A DNA stretch of 25,464 nucleotides, taken from the NCBI GenBank assembly GCA_002409405.1, contig DHNG01000045.1, forward strand, positions 1-25,464, in the 5' to 3' direction. This document shows positions 13,327-21,074 of the stretch, in pieces. Numbering within the stretch: the stretch's first letter is position 1; every line of letters starts with the position of its first letter. The stretch is from Flavobacteriales bacterium UBA5422 (lineage in GTDB: Bacteria; Bacteroidota; Bacteroidia; Flavobacteriales_D; Crocinitomicaceae). Under the pieces are notes generated by a model. That model saw only the letters and a program-made list of their open reading frames with translations. It had not been told where the DNA came from and searched no databases. The position numbers were made by a program, and so were the translations under genes.

Positions 13327-15380
13327 ACTTTTCGCGGAGGGAAGAAAAAATGCAGTGGTTTTTGTTTGAAATGCTTCCAGATAGAACTGGCAACCAGTCG
13401 CAATTCAATGAACGGAATGCTTCTGGACCGGAATGCCAATGAAAGAGAAAGGGCAAAACTGACCAGGAAGTTCACCAACCCGATCACACCGATCCCGATA
13501 ATTCCCCAGACGATCATATCTGTTGACAATTGAAAATCTGCACCGTATAGCCCCAGCGCCAGGTTTCCACTCGCAAATGTAATGTGTCGGATATCAAGGT
13601 TCAATCCGATAAAAATACCAATGGAAGCTGTACTTCCCATAAATACCCCGAACCAGAAATTGGAAATAATTCCCGCCCATTTCTTTTCATAAAAACCGGC
13701 AAATCGTTTGGTTCGCTCTTTTCCGAAAGTTTTTTTCAAAATGGGATGTTCCTGGATGCGGTAATAAACAGAATTGTGTTTGTCCCTGTTGGCAATACTA
13801 CCTGCTATAATTCCAGATATAAATAAGAAAAATCCGGCAATAGCAGCGTGTAAAATCGCAGGAGATCCCATTGGATTCAGATCATTCACAAGTGTGAACC
13901 ATTTTTTCTCTGCGATGTTGTAATGAAACACATTGTCAATCCCCCAAATCAGCAACAGTGCTATGGGGAACGCAAACATCACATTCCCGAAAAACGCAAT
14001 GAACTGCGAGCGGAAAACACGGGCAAAAAACACAGCAAAATTGCGGTATTTATCCGGGTCGTCCTTCCCATTTATTTTCTTCCCGTTTTCCAATGCACTC
14101 ACCAATGCAGAAGCCGTCATTGCCGGTTGCTTTGTAGCAAGTGTACATCCGAACAGGTAAATGGCGATGAATCCGAGTGAGTAATTCATACTGTAAAGAA
14201 GCGCATGCCCGAAATCACTTGTCTCGATTTTACCAAGCAATACTTTAAACACACATAAAAATGCAACAATCAAACCTCCTCCTGCCGCTGTTCGTAGCAT
14301 TTTGAAATACTCTTTTCGTGTTCTGGTAATGTAATGTTCTCCTGTTTGAGCGGTATGTTGCGTAATTTCATAAGAAAGCAACTGGGTACTTTCGTTAATC
14401 AGCTTACGAACATTATTTTTATGGCAATTGTACCGGATCAACAACAATCCCAAATCAATTGTTTTTCGATCGGCATCTTTCTCCGAATCCAGCGCAAAAA
14501 AGGGTAACACTTGCTTGATCCGATCCAACTGCTGACGAATGCGTAGCAACGACTGATTCACTTTCAGGGAAATCCCGTACTTGTGAGAATTGTTAAATGC
14601 TGTTTCTACATATTTTTCACACTGTTTGTGCAGTAACAAAATTTGTTTGTATGTCAGATCGTTTGAGATTACGTAGCGTTCGGAAGAAGACATCAGGCGT
14701 TCATTCAAATCGGCAATCTCTCGTTGAATCGCAATAAAAGGGCTATCGAAATTCTGGAGTTCAGGAACCATTTTATTGACATCTGTTTCCATTGCTTTTC
14801 CTGAAATCCGGTTGATCAACACTTCAACACCGTACATGATTTCAGCCAGCGCAAAATTGTCCTTGCTTCCATGATAAACAGACCGAAATTCACATAACGT
14901 GTACAACTGTTCAATTTGCTGCTTGGGAATTGTTCCCAACCAAATGGGGTCAGCACTGGAATAAAACACCTGGTTCAATACAAACTGTAATGTTTCTTTG
15001 GAAGGTTGTACCGGTAAAATTTTTTCGATGATGCGCTTTCTGACTTCATACAGGAAATCCGTGTCCTTCAAAATCCCTGTGTCAGAAATAATCCGATCGA
15101 GTTCTTTGTGTTTGAGTAAATTGGAAATATAGGTTGCAAAAAACGTCTTACAGGATTCCTTTTCAGATAGTAATTCAAGAAGCGGAGACAGGTCAACATT
15201 CTCAAATTGCTTCATGTCAGCCGGGCGAAACACATCCACAACATCCACAAGTAATTCGATACTTGTATACTTTTCAGGATCAGAAGAAAGTGCTGTGTAC
15301 TTGTGGAACAATTCTTTTAATATTGTCCGCTTATCTTGTTCCTTACTTTTCTTCTTGTTGAATACGTTTCCGAGTCTCAT
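13323..15380 (-). CDS. Gcr-family polytopic membrane protein (annotated as site-specific recombinase)
   Basis: This 685-residue protein has a soluble helical N-terminal half (about 1-355, with coiled-coil-like stretches) and a C-terminal half with six or seven membrane spans, beginning near residue 366 (GGGLIVAFLCVFKVLLG). The spans carry conserved segments such as GCTLATKQPAMTAS, FRSQFIAFFGNVMFAFP, AAIAGFFLFISGIIAGSIAN and FWFGVFMGSTASIGIF. This matches the family named after gonococcal Gcr (PF10136, SpecificRecomb). I see none of the signatures of tyrosine or serine recombinases, and the membrane topology argues against a DNA-cutting role, so the usual name is probably wrong. The gene is single, divergent from the MliC lipoprotein gene and convergent with the esterase gene. 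Function unknown. Confidence 0.82.
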   Translation of the reverse strand: MRLGNVFNKKKSKEQDKRTILKELFHKYTALSSDPEKYTSIELLVDVVDVFRPADMKQFENVDLSPLLELLSEKESCKTFFATYISNLLKHKELDRIISDTGILKDTDFLYEVRKRIIEKILPVQPSKETLQFVLNQVFYSSADPIWLGTIPKQQIEQLYTLCEFRSVYHGSKDNFALAEIMYGVEVLINRISGKAMETDVNKMVPELQNFDSPFIAIQREIADLNERLMSSSERYVISNDLTYKQILLLHKQCEKYVETAFNNSHKYGISLKVNQSLLRIRQQLDRIKQVLPFFALDSEKDADRKTIDLGLLLIRYNCHKNNVRKLINESTQLLSYEITQHTAQTGEHYITRTRKEYFKMLRTAAGGGLIVAFLCVFKVLLGKIETSDFGHALLYSMNYSLGFIAIYLFGCTLATKQPAMTASALVSALENGKKINGKDDPDKYRNFAVFFARVFRSQFIAFFGNVMFAFPIALLLIWGIDNVFHYNIAEKKWFTLVNDLNPMGSPAILHAAIAGFFLFISGIIAGSIANRDKHNSVYYRIQEHPILKKTFGKERTKRFAGFYEKKWAGIISNFWFGVFMGSTASIGIFIGLNLDIRHITFASGNLALGLYGADFQLSTDMIVWGIIGIGVIGLVNFLVSFALSLSLAFRSRSIPFIELRLVASSIWKHFKQKPLHFFFPPRKV

Positions 15381-15462
15381 TCTATCCGTTCTTTTTCTCT
15401 AAAGGCAGTTTTAGCAATGCCATTGCATAAAACAGTACTAAATTAAGTATTTTACAATTCAA

Positions 15463-15493
15463 TTGACACAATTGTTATTTTTTAATATCTTAG
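15463..15493 (+). promoter_or_regulatory. Promoter of the MliC lipoprotein gene
   Basis: TTG at 15463-15465 and TATCTTAG at 15486-15493 (seven of eight to the -7 consensus) are 20 bases apart. Transcription would begin near 15500, which rules against the upstream start at 15494 and supports the start at 15521. The -33 part lies in TTGACACAATTGTT, containing the palindrome ACAATTGT. The same 14 bases recur at 24982-24995. Confidence 0.5.
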
Positions 15494-15520
15494 ATGGAGT
15501 ATCTACAAACACAGCATGTC

Positions 15521-16090
15521 ATGAAACAACTAAATCATTTTTTTGCAATTCTTATTGTTCCGGCAGTATTCGTTGTATCCTCCTGCGGAGAGGAATCTAA
15601 AAGTCACCACCCACTGGATCACGTTGATCACAATGATATTGTTGTCAAAACATTTACAGATTCCGGAGGAAAACAATTGGAATTGGCATTCAACAATACA
15701 AAAGAAAGTGTTTCATTTGTATATGAAGGAGAATCCATCGAACTGTTTGATCAGCATCCCGCTTCCGGGATCTGGTACAAAGACGATACATTTGAACTAC
15801 GCGGAAAAGGAGAGGAAATTGAGTTGAAAAAAGACGGAGAAGTGGTGTTTTCTACTGGTGATGAAGTGGTTGAGAGTACTGCAACAAGCAAAGAAGGGAC
15901 GGAACTGTCAATGGTTTTTAATAACACGAAAGGAACTGCTTCTTTACTACTGAACGGTGAAGTAATTGAATTAACGGCCGAACGTGCCGCTTCCGGAATC
16001 TGGTACACCAATGACACCTATGAATTACGCGGTAAGGGAGAACAAGTGGAACTAACAAAAAATGGAAAAATTGTATTTACAACTAAGTAA
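15521..16090 (+). CDS. Lipoprotein with two tandem MliC domains (C-type lysozyme inhibitor)
   Basis: This is a 189-residue protein from MKQLNHFFAI. A signal peptide ends in the lipobox VSSC (Cys22), so it should be a lipid-anchored envelope protein. Two homologous halves follow (about 40-115 and 120-189). Each ends with the MliC signature ASGIWYxxDTxELRGKGExxEL. Over the 30 residues from ASGIWY onward 21 are identical. MliC proteins insert the Ser-Gly-x-x-Tyr loop into the active site of C-type lysozyme and so protect peptidoglycan from host or environmental lysozyme. Single-domain forms are the usual case. The next gene encodes an unrelated membrane protein 59 bases downstream. Confidence 0.85.
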   Translation: MKQLNHFFAILIVPAVFVVSSCGEESKSHHPLDHVDHNDIVVKTFTDSGGKQLELAFNNTKESVSFVYEGESIELFDQHPASGIWYKDDTFELRGKGEEIELKKDGEVVFSTGDEVVESTATSKEGTELSMVFNNTKGTASLLLNGEVIELTAERAASGIWYTNDTYELRGKGEQVELTKNGKIVFTTK

Positions 16091-16149
16091 TAATTGCTGT
16101 AAAAAAATACCTTTACATCGATTTTAAACGGAAAGTAAGTTTTGAACCG

Positions 16150-16518
16150 ATGAAAGCAACGTATACAATTTTACTCTTAATCCTGTCTAATATTTTCATG
16201 ACATTTGCATGGTACGGACATCTCAAGTTGAAGGAATACAACTGGTTTTCCAACTGGAGTCTGTTCAAAGTCATTCTTTTCAGTTGGTTGATTGCTTTCT
16301 TCGAATACATGGTCATGGTACCTGCCAACAAAATTGGCTTTGAGGGTAATGGCGGTCCGTTTTCGTTGTGGCAGTTGAAAGTAATTCAGGAAGTGGTTAC
16401 CCTGGTTGTTTTCACCGGGTTTACATTGCTGCTATTCAAAGGAGAAGTACTCCGGACCAATCATGTAATCGGGTTTGTATTCCTGGTTTTGGCTGTGTAC
16501 TTTATTTTCAAGAAATAA
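16150..16518 (+). CDS. DUF486 family small membrane protein (DMT-like)
   Basis: This is a 122-residue protein with four membrane spans. It carries family hallmarks FMTFAWYGHLK near the N-terminus, FFEYMVMVPANKIG in the middle and QLKVIQEVVTL before span three. It is half the size of EmrE-type transporters and its substrate is unknown. It ends 21 bases from the facing sugar dehydrogenase gene, leaving no room for a full terminator between them. Confidence 0.87.
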   Translation: MKATYTILLLILSNIFMTFAWYGHLKLKEYNWFSNWSLFKVILFSWLIAFFEYMVMVPANKIGFEGNGGPFSLWQLKVIQEVVTLVVFTGFTLLLFKGEVLRTNHVIGFVFLVLAVYFIFKK

Positions 16519-16539
16519 ATCTGAACGCTGCTGAATAAA

Positions 16540-17895
16540 TCATTCAACAAGTAATTTCAATGTTTCAACTCCCGTTCCTTTAACGCGTAGTTGAACAAAA
16601 TAAATACCACCGGAAAGTCCCATTGTAGGAATTTGAACTTCTTTTATGCCATTCTCAACACCATGATGCACAATGGTTTCACCTGTTACATTTAGCACCG
16701 CAATTTCCAGTTCATTACTTAATTGGTTCAGCACAATCGTACATTGATCACCAGCAGGATTTGGAAACAGTATGCTTCCCACCCATTCACTCTCAATGGC
16801 TGGTAGGCTTACAGACGCCGGGTTTACGATTCGATAGATGGCATTTTTAGATTCAGAATCCCTGTCAAATCCGATGAAATAAACACTTCCATCCGGTGCA
16901 ACAGCCACATCTCTGATCCGTCCATATCCCTGAGACAATGTTCTCAAAGAACTCGTAACAGCATCACCGGCTGTATTCAGGGTGTGAACGTCTAATGCCC
17001 GGCTTGCCAATGTTCCGACAAGTAAACTATTCGAAAATTCAGGAATGGTCGTATGATTGTAATAATCCAGTCCGGAAGGTGGTGACTGATTGAGAAGCAG
17101 CAATGGTGATTCATAACTATACGTAGCCGAACTACAACTATCGGGAACAAAGTTGGAGCATGCATCACCATCATAAGCAGGCCAACCGTAATGCACTCCC
17201 GCTTCTATCAGATTGATTTCATCAATACCAAATTGACCATGTTCTGAATTGTAGATGTTACCTGTGGGAGTCTGAACCAATCCTTGCGGATTCCGATGTC
17301 CGGAAGAATATTCATAGCTTGTCGGGTTGGGGTTGTCAGCGGGAATGGTACCATCCAAATTTAAACGTAACGTTCTACCTCTCAGAGGATCTCCGCCAAA
17401 CCAGTAATCAGCCGTGGTAAGCATCAGTTTATTATCTGCAGAGATAATCATGCGCCCTCCGGCATGTTCTCCGACATGAGAATAGGAAAAAATCAACAGC
17501 GGATTAATCAGTTGCCCTCCGGAAAACTCATACCTGTAAACTTCTACCCAATCATTAAATGCATAGTAAGCAGCTGTGTCGTATGCAATAAACACATAAG
17601 GTGTTCCACTCAGTAAGTTCGGGTGGATGGCTATTCCCAATGCATTGTCACCTGGTCTGAATAATACGGTATCCACAAGTGATGTTACCGGATCGTATCT
17701 TTTGATGTATTCTATATCGGTAAACCACAGCTTATCATCCGGTCCCCAATTGACATCCCAGGCACCATCGACAACTGATGAATCAACGGCTATTTCAACA
17801 TGTACTTCGGTTGAATCCAGCATCCAGACATCCTGTGCGATACCGGAAATGGAGAAAGAAACCGAACAAACGAATAACAACAGATACTTGCTCAT
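16540..17895 (-). CDS. Secreted PQQ-type sugar dehydrogenase homologue with type IX sorting domain
   Basis: This is a 451-residue protein with signal peptide (MSKYLLLFVCSVSFSISGIAQ). A six-bladed propeller of the glucose/sorbosone dehydrogenase family spans about residues 30-360, with the diagnostic stretches GEHAGGRMIIS, SSGHRNPQGLV, SEHGQFGIDEINLIEAG and HYGWP. The C-terminal 80 residues (FPNPAGDQCTIVL..., GGIYFVQLRVKGTGVETLKL) are a type A sorting domain, which directs export through the Por/type IX system and removal or anchoring at the surface. Family members oxidise sugars with PQQ bound near the propeller centre. Cofactor use here is inferred, and no PQQ synthesis genes are in view. 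Confidence 0.88.
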   Translation of the reverse strand: MSKYLLLFVCSVSFSISGIAQDVWMLDSTEVHVEIAVDSSVVDGAWDVNWGPDDKLWFTDIEYIKRYDPVTSLVDTVLFRPGDNALGIAIHPNLLSGTPYVFIAYDTAAYYAFNDWVEVYRYEFSGGQLINPLLIFSYSHVGEHAGGRMIISADNKLMLTTADYWFGGDPLRGRTLRLNLDGTIPADNPNPTSYEYSSGHRNPQGLVQTPTGNIYNSEHGQFGIDEINLIEAGVHYGWPAYDGDACSNFVPDSCSSATYSYESPLLLLNQSPPSGLDYYNHTTIPEFSNSLLVGTLASRALDVHTLNTAGDAVTSSLRTLSQGYGRIRDVAVAPDGSVYFIGFDRDSESKNAIYRIVNPASVSLPAIESEWVGSILFPNPAGDQCTIVLNQLSNELEIAVLNVTGETIVHHGVENGIKEVQIPTMGLSGGIYFVQLRVKGTGVETLKLLVE

Positions 17896-17903
17896 AATCC
17901 GGA

Positions 17904-17911
17904 CAAATTTA
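17904..17911 (-). promoter_or_regulatory. Predicted -7 box for the sugar dehydrogenase gene
   Basis: CAAATTTA on the plus strand reads TAAATTTG on the minus strand, a full consensus match. It lies only eight bases before the ATG at 17895, so the mRNA would be almost leaderless, or a downstream start is used. Confidence 0.4.
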
Positions 17912-17980
17912 GTGTTAGCAGTAGTTAAAAGACGTAATAGTTACATTTGAGTTGCCTCGAAAAGAATCACTTACCCGAAA

Positions 17981-18205
17981 TTAACGGCTGATTAACGGAC
18001 GAATTAAGTGCTCAAGTCCGTTGACCTTGATTTCATAAATGAGTTGCAATTGTTCTCCCAACTTACCTTTCGGAAAGCCATTGTTTCTGTACCACACAAC
18101 GTAGTATTCGGGTAAATCTACCAGGTAACGCCCCTGGTATTTTCCGAACGGCATCTTCATATTTGCCAGTTCAATGAGTTGTTGATTCGGAGATTTATTT
18201 GACAT
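17981..18205 (-). CDS. DUF3820 family protein
   Basis: This is a 74-residue protein. It contains MPFGKYQGRYLVDLPEYYVVWY near residues 18-39, the hallmark (MPFGKxKGxxLxDLPExYLxW) of DUF3820, a small widespread family sometimes labelled a quorum-regulated virulence factor without firm evidence in this phylum. It has no signal or membrane segment. It lies 85 bases after pepD and in the same direction, so it may be co-transcribed. Its function is not known. Confidence 0.85.
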   Translation of the reverse strand: MSNKSPNQQLIELANMKMPFGKYQGRYLVDLPEYYVVWYRNNGFPKGKLGEQLQLIYEIKVNGLEHLIRPLISR

Positions 18206-18290
18206 ATTTTATATAGAGATAACAAGTGCAGAGGTAGTCGGAAAGGCAATCCTCATTCCTCTGCACAATTTCTATAACTACTTCACCTGC

Positions 18291-19745
18291 TTATTTCAGA
18301 GGTGTTTGCTGCAATACTTCCAGGAAGAATCCCCAGAATTTCTGAACGGATGAAATCTGTACTTTTTCATCCGGAGAATGCGCTGCACGGATATTTGGTC
18401 CGAACGAAATCATGTCTACTCCCGGGAGGTGTTTTCCTAAGATTCCGCATTCCAAACCGGCATGACACGCTTTAATTTGCGGCTCCTCGTTGAAACGCTT
18501 CACATACAACTGATGCATCAATGTCAAAATTTCTGAATTCGGGTTCGGCTGCCATCCCGGATAATCACCTGTTTGAACAACTGCAATACCCGCCGTTTCA
18601 AAAGCAGCTCTGATTGCATTTGCAACATCTGCTTTTGTTGATTCAACACTACTTCGCTGTAATGATTGTGTAACAAAACTTCCATCATTGACAATAACAC
18701 GTGCCAAGCTTGAAGAAGTTTCCACCAATCCGTCAATATCCGGACTCATTCGGAATACACCGTTTGGAACTGCATATAACACATTAACAATCTTGATCAT
18801 CTCCTCGTGCGCAACCGCCTTATCTCCTGCTCCTTTTTCTTCAACACTAATCGCCAATGCCTTTTCGATGGTCTTGTATTCGTACTTCAGCGTTTCTGAA
18901 ATCTCTGCAATTGCAGCTTTTACAACTTTTAAATCGTCTTTTGCAACAGTTAACACGGTTGTAGACTCCCGTGGAATTGCATTGCGAAGACTTCCCCCGT
19001 CAATTGAAACCAATTGAAATTCGTGCAGTGAGAGTAAATGATACAGAATTCTGTTCATCAACTTGTTTGCATTTCCTCTTCCTTTGTCAATATCCATTCC
19101 TGAATGTCCTCCGAGCAATCCACGGATGGAAATTGTCAGGTGTACACTTCCGGCATTGACAGCTTCTTCGGTGTATGTATATTTTGTATTGGTATCGATT
19201 CCTCCCGCACATCCGATGGACAATTCATCATCATCTTCCGTATCGAGGTTCAATAAGATCTCACCTTTGAAATTGGAACCATCCAGTTGCATCGCTCCTG
19301 TCATTCCAGTCTCTTCGTCGATGGTAAACATCGCTTCAATTGCAGGATGCTGAATCGTATCAGAAGCAAGCACAGCCATAATTGTTGCAACACCAATTCC
19401 GTTATCGGCCCCCAGGGTTGTTCCGTTCGCACGTACCCAGTCACCTTCCACAATCATTTCAATACCTTGTGTATCAAAATCAAAAACCGTATCCGCATTT
19501 TTCTGATGAACCATATCCAGGTGCGATTGCAAAATAACCGTCTTTCTATCCTCCATTCCGGGAGATGCCGGCTTTTTGATAATAACATTCTGAATGGCAT
19601 CCGTCTTCGTTTCCAAGCCGAGTGATTTACCAAAATCAATCATAAACTGAATGACGCGTTCTTCTTTTTTAGAGGGACGTGGAACTGCATTTAAATCTGC
19701 AAAATGATTCCACATTTCTTTCGGTTCTAAGTTTCTTACTGACAT
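18291..19745 (-). CDS. pepD: Cytosolic aminoacyl-histidine dipeptidase (peptidase M20C)
   Basis: This enzyme cleaves dipeptides such as carnosine-like Xaa-His and other unblocked dipeptides using two zinc ions. It has 484 residues, against 485 in E. coli PepD. Metal and catalytic residues are visible: H75 and D77 in SHLDMVH, bridging D114 in GADNGIG, E144/E145 in DEETG, D168 in NLDTED and the late His in AAHSPDE. The lid domain sits between about 200 and 390 (HSGMDIDKGRGNANK). There is no signal peptide, as expected. A full -7 box (TACTTTTG on the minus strand, 19761-19768) lies 15 bases upstream. Confidence 0.93.
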   Translation of the reverse strand: MSVRNLEPKEMWNHFADLNAVPRPSKKEERVIQFMIDFGKSLGLETKTDAIQNVIIKKPASPGMEDRKTVILQSHLDMVHQKNADTVFDFDTQGIEMIVEGDWVRANGTTLGADNGIGVATIMAVLASDTIQHPAIEAMFTIDEETGMTGAMQLDGSNFKGEILLNLDTEDDDELSIGCAGGIDTNTKYTYTEEAVNAGSVHLTISIRGLLGGHSGMDIDKGRGNANKLMNRILYHLLSLHEFQLVSIDGGSLRNAIPRESTTVLTVAKDDLKVVKAAIAEISETLKYEYKTIEKALAISVEEKGAGDKAVAHEEMIKIVNVLYAVPNGVFRMSPDIDGLVETSSSLARVIVNDGSFVTQSLQRSSVESTKADVANAIRAAFETAGIAVVQTGDYPGWQPNPNSEILTLMHQLYVKRFNEEPQIKACHAGLECGILGKHLPGVDMISFGPNIRAAHSPDEKVQISSVQKFWGFFLEVLQQTPLK

Positions 19746-19760
19746 TTTCTACGTTTTTTA

Positions 19761-19768
19761 CAAAAGTA
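19761..19768 (-). promoter_or_regulatory. Predicted -7 box for pepD
   Basis: CAAAAGTA on the plus strand reads TACTTTTG on the minus strand, a full match to TAnnTTTG. Just upstream on the minus strand is a small inverted repeat, TTCCG-AAT-CGGAA (19783-19795), between the likely -33 and -7 positions. It could be an operator. Confidence 0.5.
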
Positions 19769-19841
19769 ATGAAAAGGATGAATTCCGAATCGGAAACTTC
19801 CTACAGACTAAAGCGCATTTTTTCAGACTGATTACAAATGA

Positions 19842-19984
19842 TTTAAATGCAAAACCCAATCTAATTACATTTTTTTATCTGGAAAAGTGAAACCTTTTCA
19901 ACAGCCATCCGTTAATAAGGCAGGATCAATTATTAACGTCTACAGGTTAATGATATGAGGGACCCGGTTTCGGGTCCCTTTTTT
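19842..19984 (+). ncRNA. Candidate RNA of about 105 nt with alternative hairpins and terminator
   Basis: Between divergent pepD and the ABC operon there is a plus-strand unit with no protein gene. A weak promoter is TTTA 19842-19845 and TACATTTT 19866-19873, 20 bases apart. After it come a hairpin GAAAAG/CTTTTC (19882-19899) and GTTAATAA (19911-19918), which can pair with TTATTAAC (19930-19937). That second segment can instead pair with GTTAAT (19946-19951). The strong terminator at 19958-19984 ends the unit. It may be a small RNA, or a leader with attenuation for the ABC operon, although that operon also has its own promoter. The 5' end is uncertain, probably near 19879. Confidence 0.4.
19958..19984 (+). 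terminator. Rho-independent terminator
   Basis: A nine-base-pair GC-rich stem (AGGGACCCG with CGGGTCCCT), a GTTT loop and six T at 19979-19984. The T-run is only on the plus strand, yet pepD upstream runs the other way. The terminator therefore needs a plus-strand transcript starting inside this intergenic region. Confidence 0.85.
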
Positions 19985-20047
19985 GTTCTTGTGGATGCAT
20001 GTAATGAATAAGGTAGGTTAAGAGTCTGACGTTTCGCCTGAATGCTC

Positions 20048-20077
20048 CGGTGAACCTGAAAAAATGTCGGTGAACTT
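20048..20077 (+). promoter_or_regulatory. Direct repeat operator candidate before the ABC operon
   Basis: CGGTGAACCT (20048-20057) and CGGTGAACTT (20068-20077) repeat in the same direction with a 20-base period, close to two helical turns. The second copy ends nine bases before the TTTG element of the ABC promoter. This is the geometry of an activator or response regulator binding as a head-to-tail dimer. Confidence 0.4.
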
Positions 20078-20086
20078 TATCTGCCC

Positions 20087-20121
20087 TTTGTATGTGTACG
20101 GTTAATATTTTTCTATCTTTG
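20087..20121 (+). promoter_or_regulatory. Promoter of the ABC exporter-ppx operon
   Basis: TTTG at 20087-20090 and TATCTTTG at 20114-20121, 23 bases apart. The -7 box is a full consensus match. The start codon at 20148 follows after 26 bases. Confidence 0.55.
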
Positions 20122-20147
20122 ATTGATTGCTAAAACGAACAACTTAT

Positions 20148-21074
20148 ATGTTATCTGTTGAACATATTTCTAAATCCTTTTTTCGGAAGCAGGCATTGGA
20201 CGATGTTTCGCTGGAAGCAAAAAAAGGAGAAATATTTGGTCTGCTTGGTCCTAACGGAGCAGGAAAAACAACATTAATCCGTATCATCAACCGCATTGTA
20301 GAACCGGATAACGGAACAGTGAGGATCAATGATGCCCTCATGACGCGTAAGCACCTGGAAAACATCGGCTATATGCCGGAAGAACGGGGATTATACAAGT
20401 CCATGACCGTGGAAGATCATGCAGTATTCCTGGGAAGATTGCGCGGATTGTCCAAACACGATGTTACGGCAAAGCTCAATTACTGGCTCGACAAATTTGA
20501 AATCGGTGACTGGAAAAAGAAGCGAATCGAAGAACTTTCCAAAGGGATGGCACAAAAAGTCCAATTCATCTGTACGGTTTTGCATGAACCCGAGTTATTG
20601 ATTTTGGATGAACCCTACAGTGGGTTTGACCCCATCAATATGGAACTGATTAAAAGTGAACTGATCCGCATGCGCAACCAGGGAAAAACGGTTGTTCTTT
20701 CCACACACAATATGAAAAGTGTGGAAGAAGTCTGTGACCGGGTAGCGCTGATTCATCACTCTAAAAAATTATTGGAGGGACGTGTCGCCGACATTCAGGA
20801 AGAACGAAAAGAAGGACTCTACGCCATCCGGTTTCGGGGCAACATGATTGCCTTTGCCAATGCACTGTGGGCCGGATTTGAAGTAGTAGACACAGAAAAC
20901 CCCTCCGACAACCTGTTCATTGTGCGTGTTAAAATGCGTGGAGAAAATACCTTTGATGATTTGTTAAAAGTATTGATCGGCCAGGTAAAAATAGAAGCAG
21001 CATGGGAAGTCCTGCCAACCATGCAGGATATTTTCATTTCGATTGTTCAACCTAAACTAACGGAAGCCGTATGA
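20148..21074 (+). CDS. ABC exporter ATP-binding protein, NatA-like
   Basis: This is a 308-residue ATPase from MLSVEHISKSFFRKQ. A TTG start seven codons earlier is unlikely given the promoter. Walker A is GPNGAGKTT (34-42), the signature LSKGM (130-134), Walker B LLILDEP (150-156), D-loop SGFD and H-switch His187 in LSTHN. The final 80 residues form the DUF4162-type C-terminal domain of NatA/gliding-type exporters. It pairs with the permease that follows with a four-base ATGA overlap. Homologues export sodium, drugs or unknown substrates, and the substrate is not evident here. Confidence 0.9.
   Translation: MLSVEHISKSFFRKQALDDVSLEAKKGEIFGLLGPNGAGKTTLIRIINRIVEPDNGTVRINDALMTRKHLENIGYMPEERGLYKSMTVEDHAVFLGRLRGLSKHDVTAKLNYWLDKFEIGDWKKKRIEELSKGMAQKVQFICTVLHEPELLILDEPYSGFDPINMELIKSELIRMRNQGKTVVLSTHNMKSVEEVCDRVALIHHSKKLLEGRVADIQEERKEGLYAIRFRGNMIAFANALWAGFEVVDTENPSDNLFIVRVKMRGENTFDDLLKVLIGQVKIEAAWEVLPTMQDIFISIVQPKLTEAV

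Noticed and set aside
13323..15380. A mobile element or integrase based on the family name of the Gcr protein
   Set aside because: There are no catalytic recombinase motifs, no flanking repeats or attachment sites, and the protein is polytopic in the membrane.
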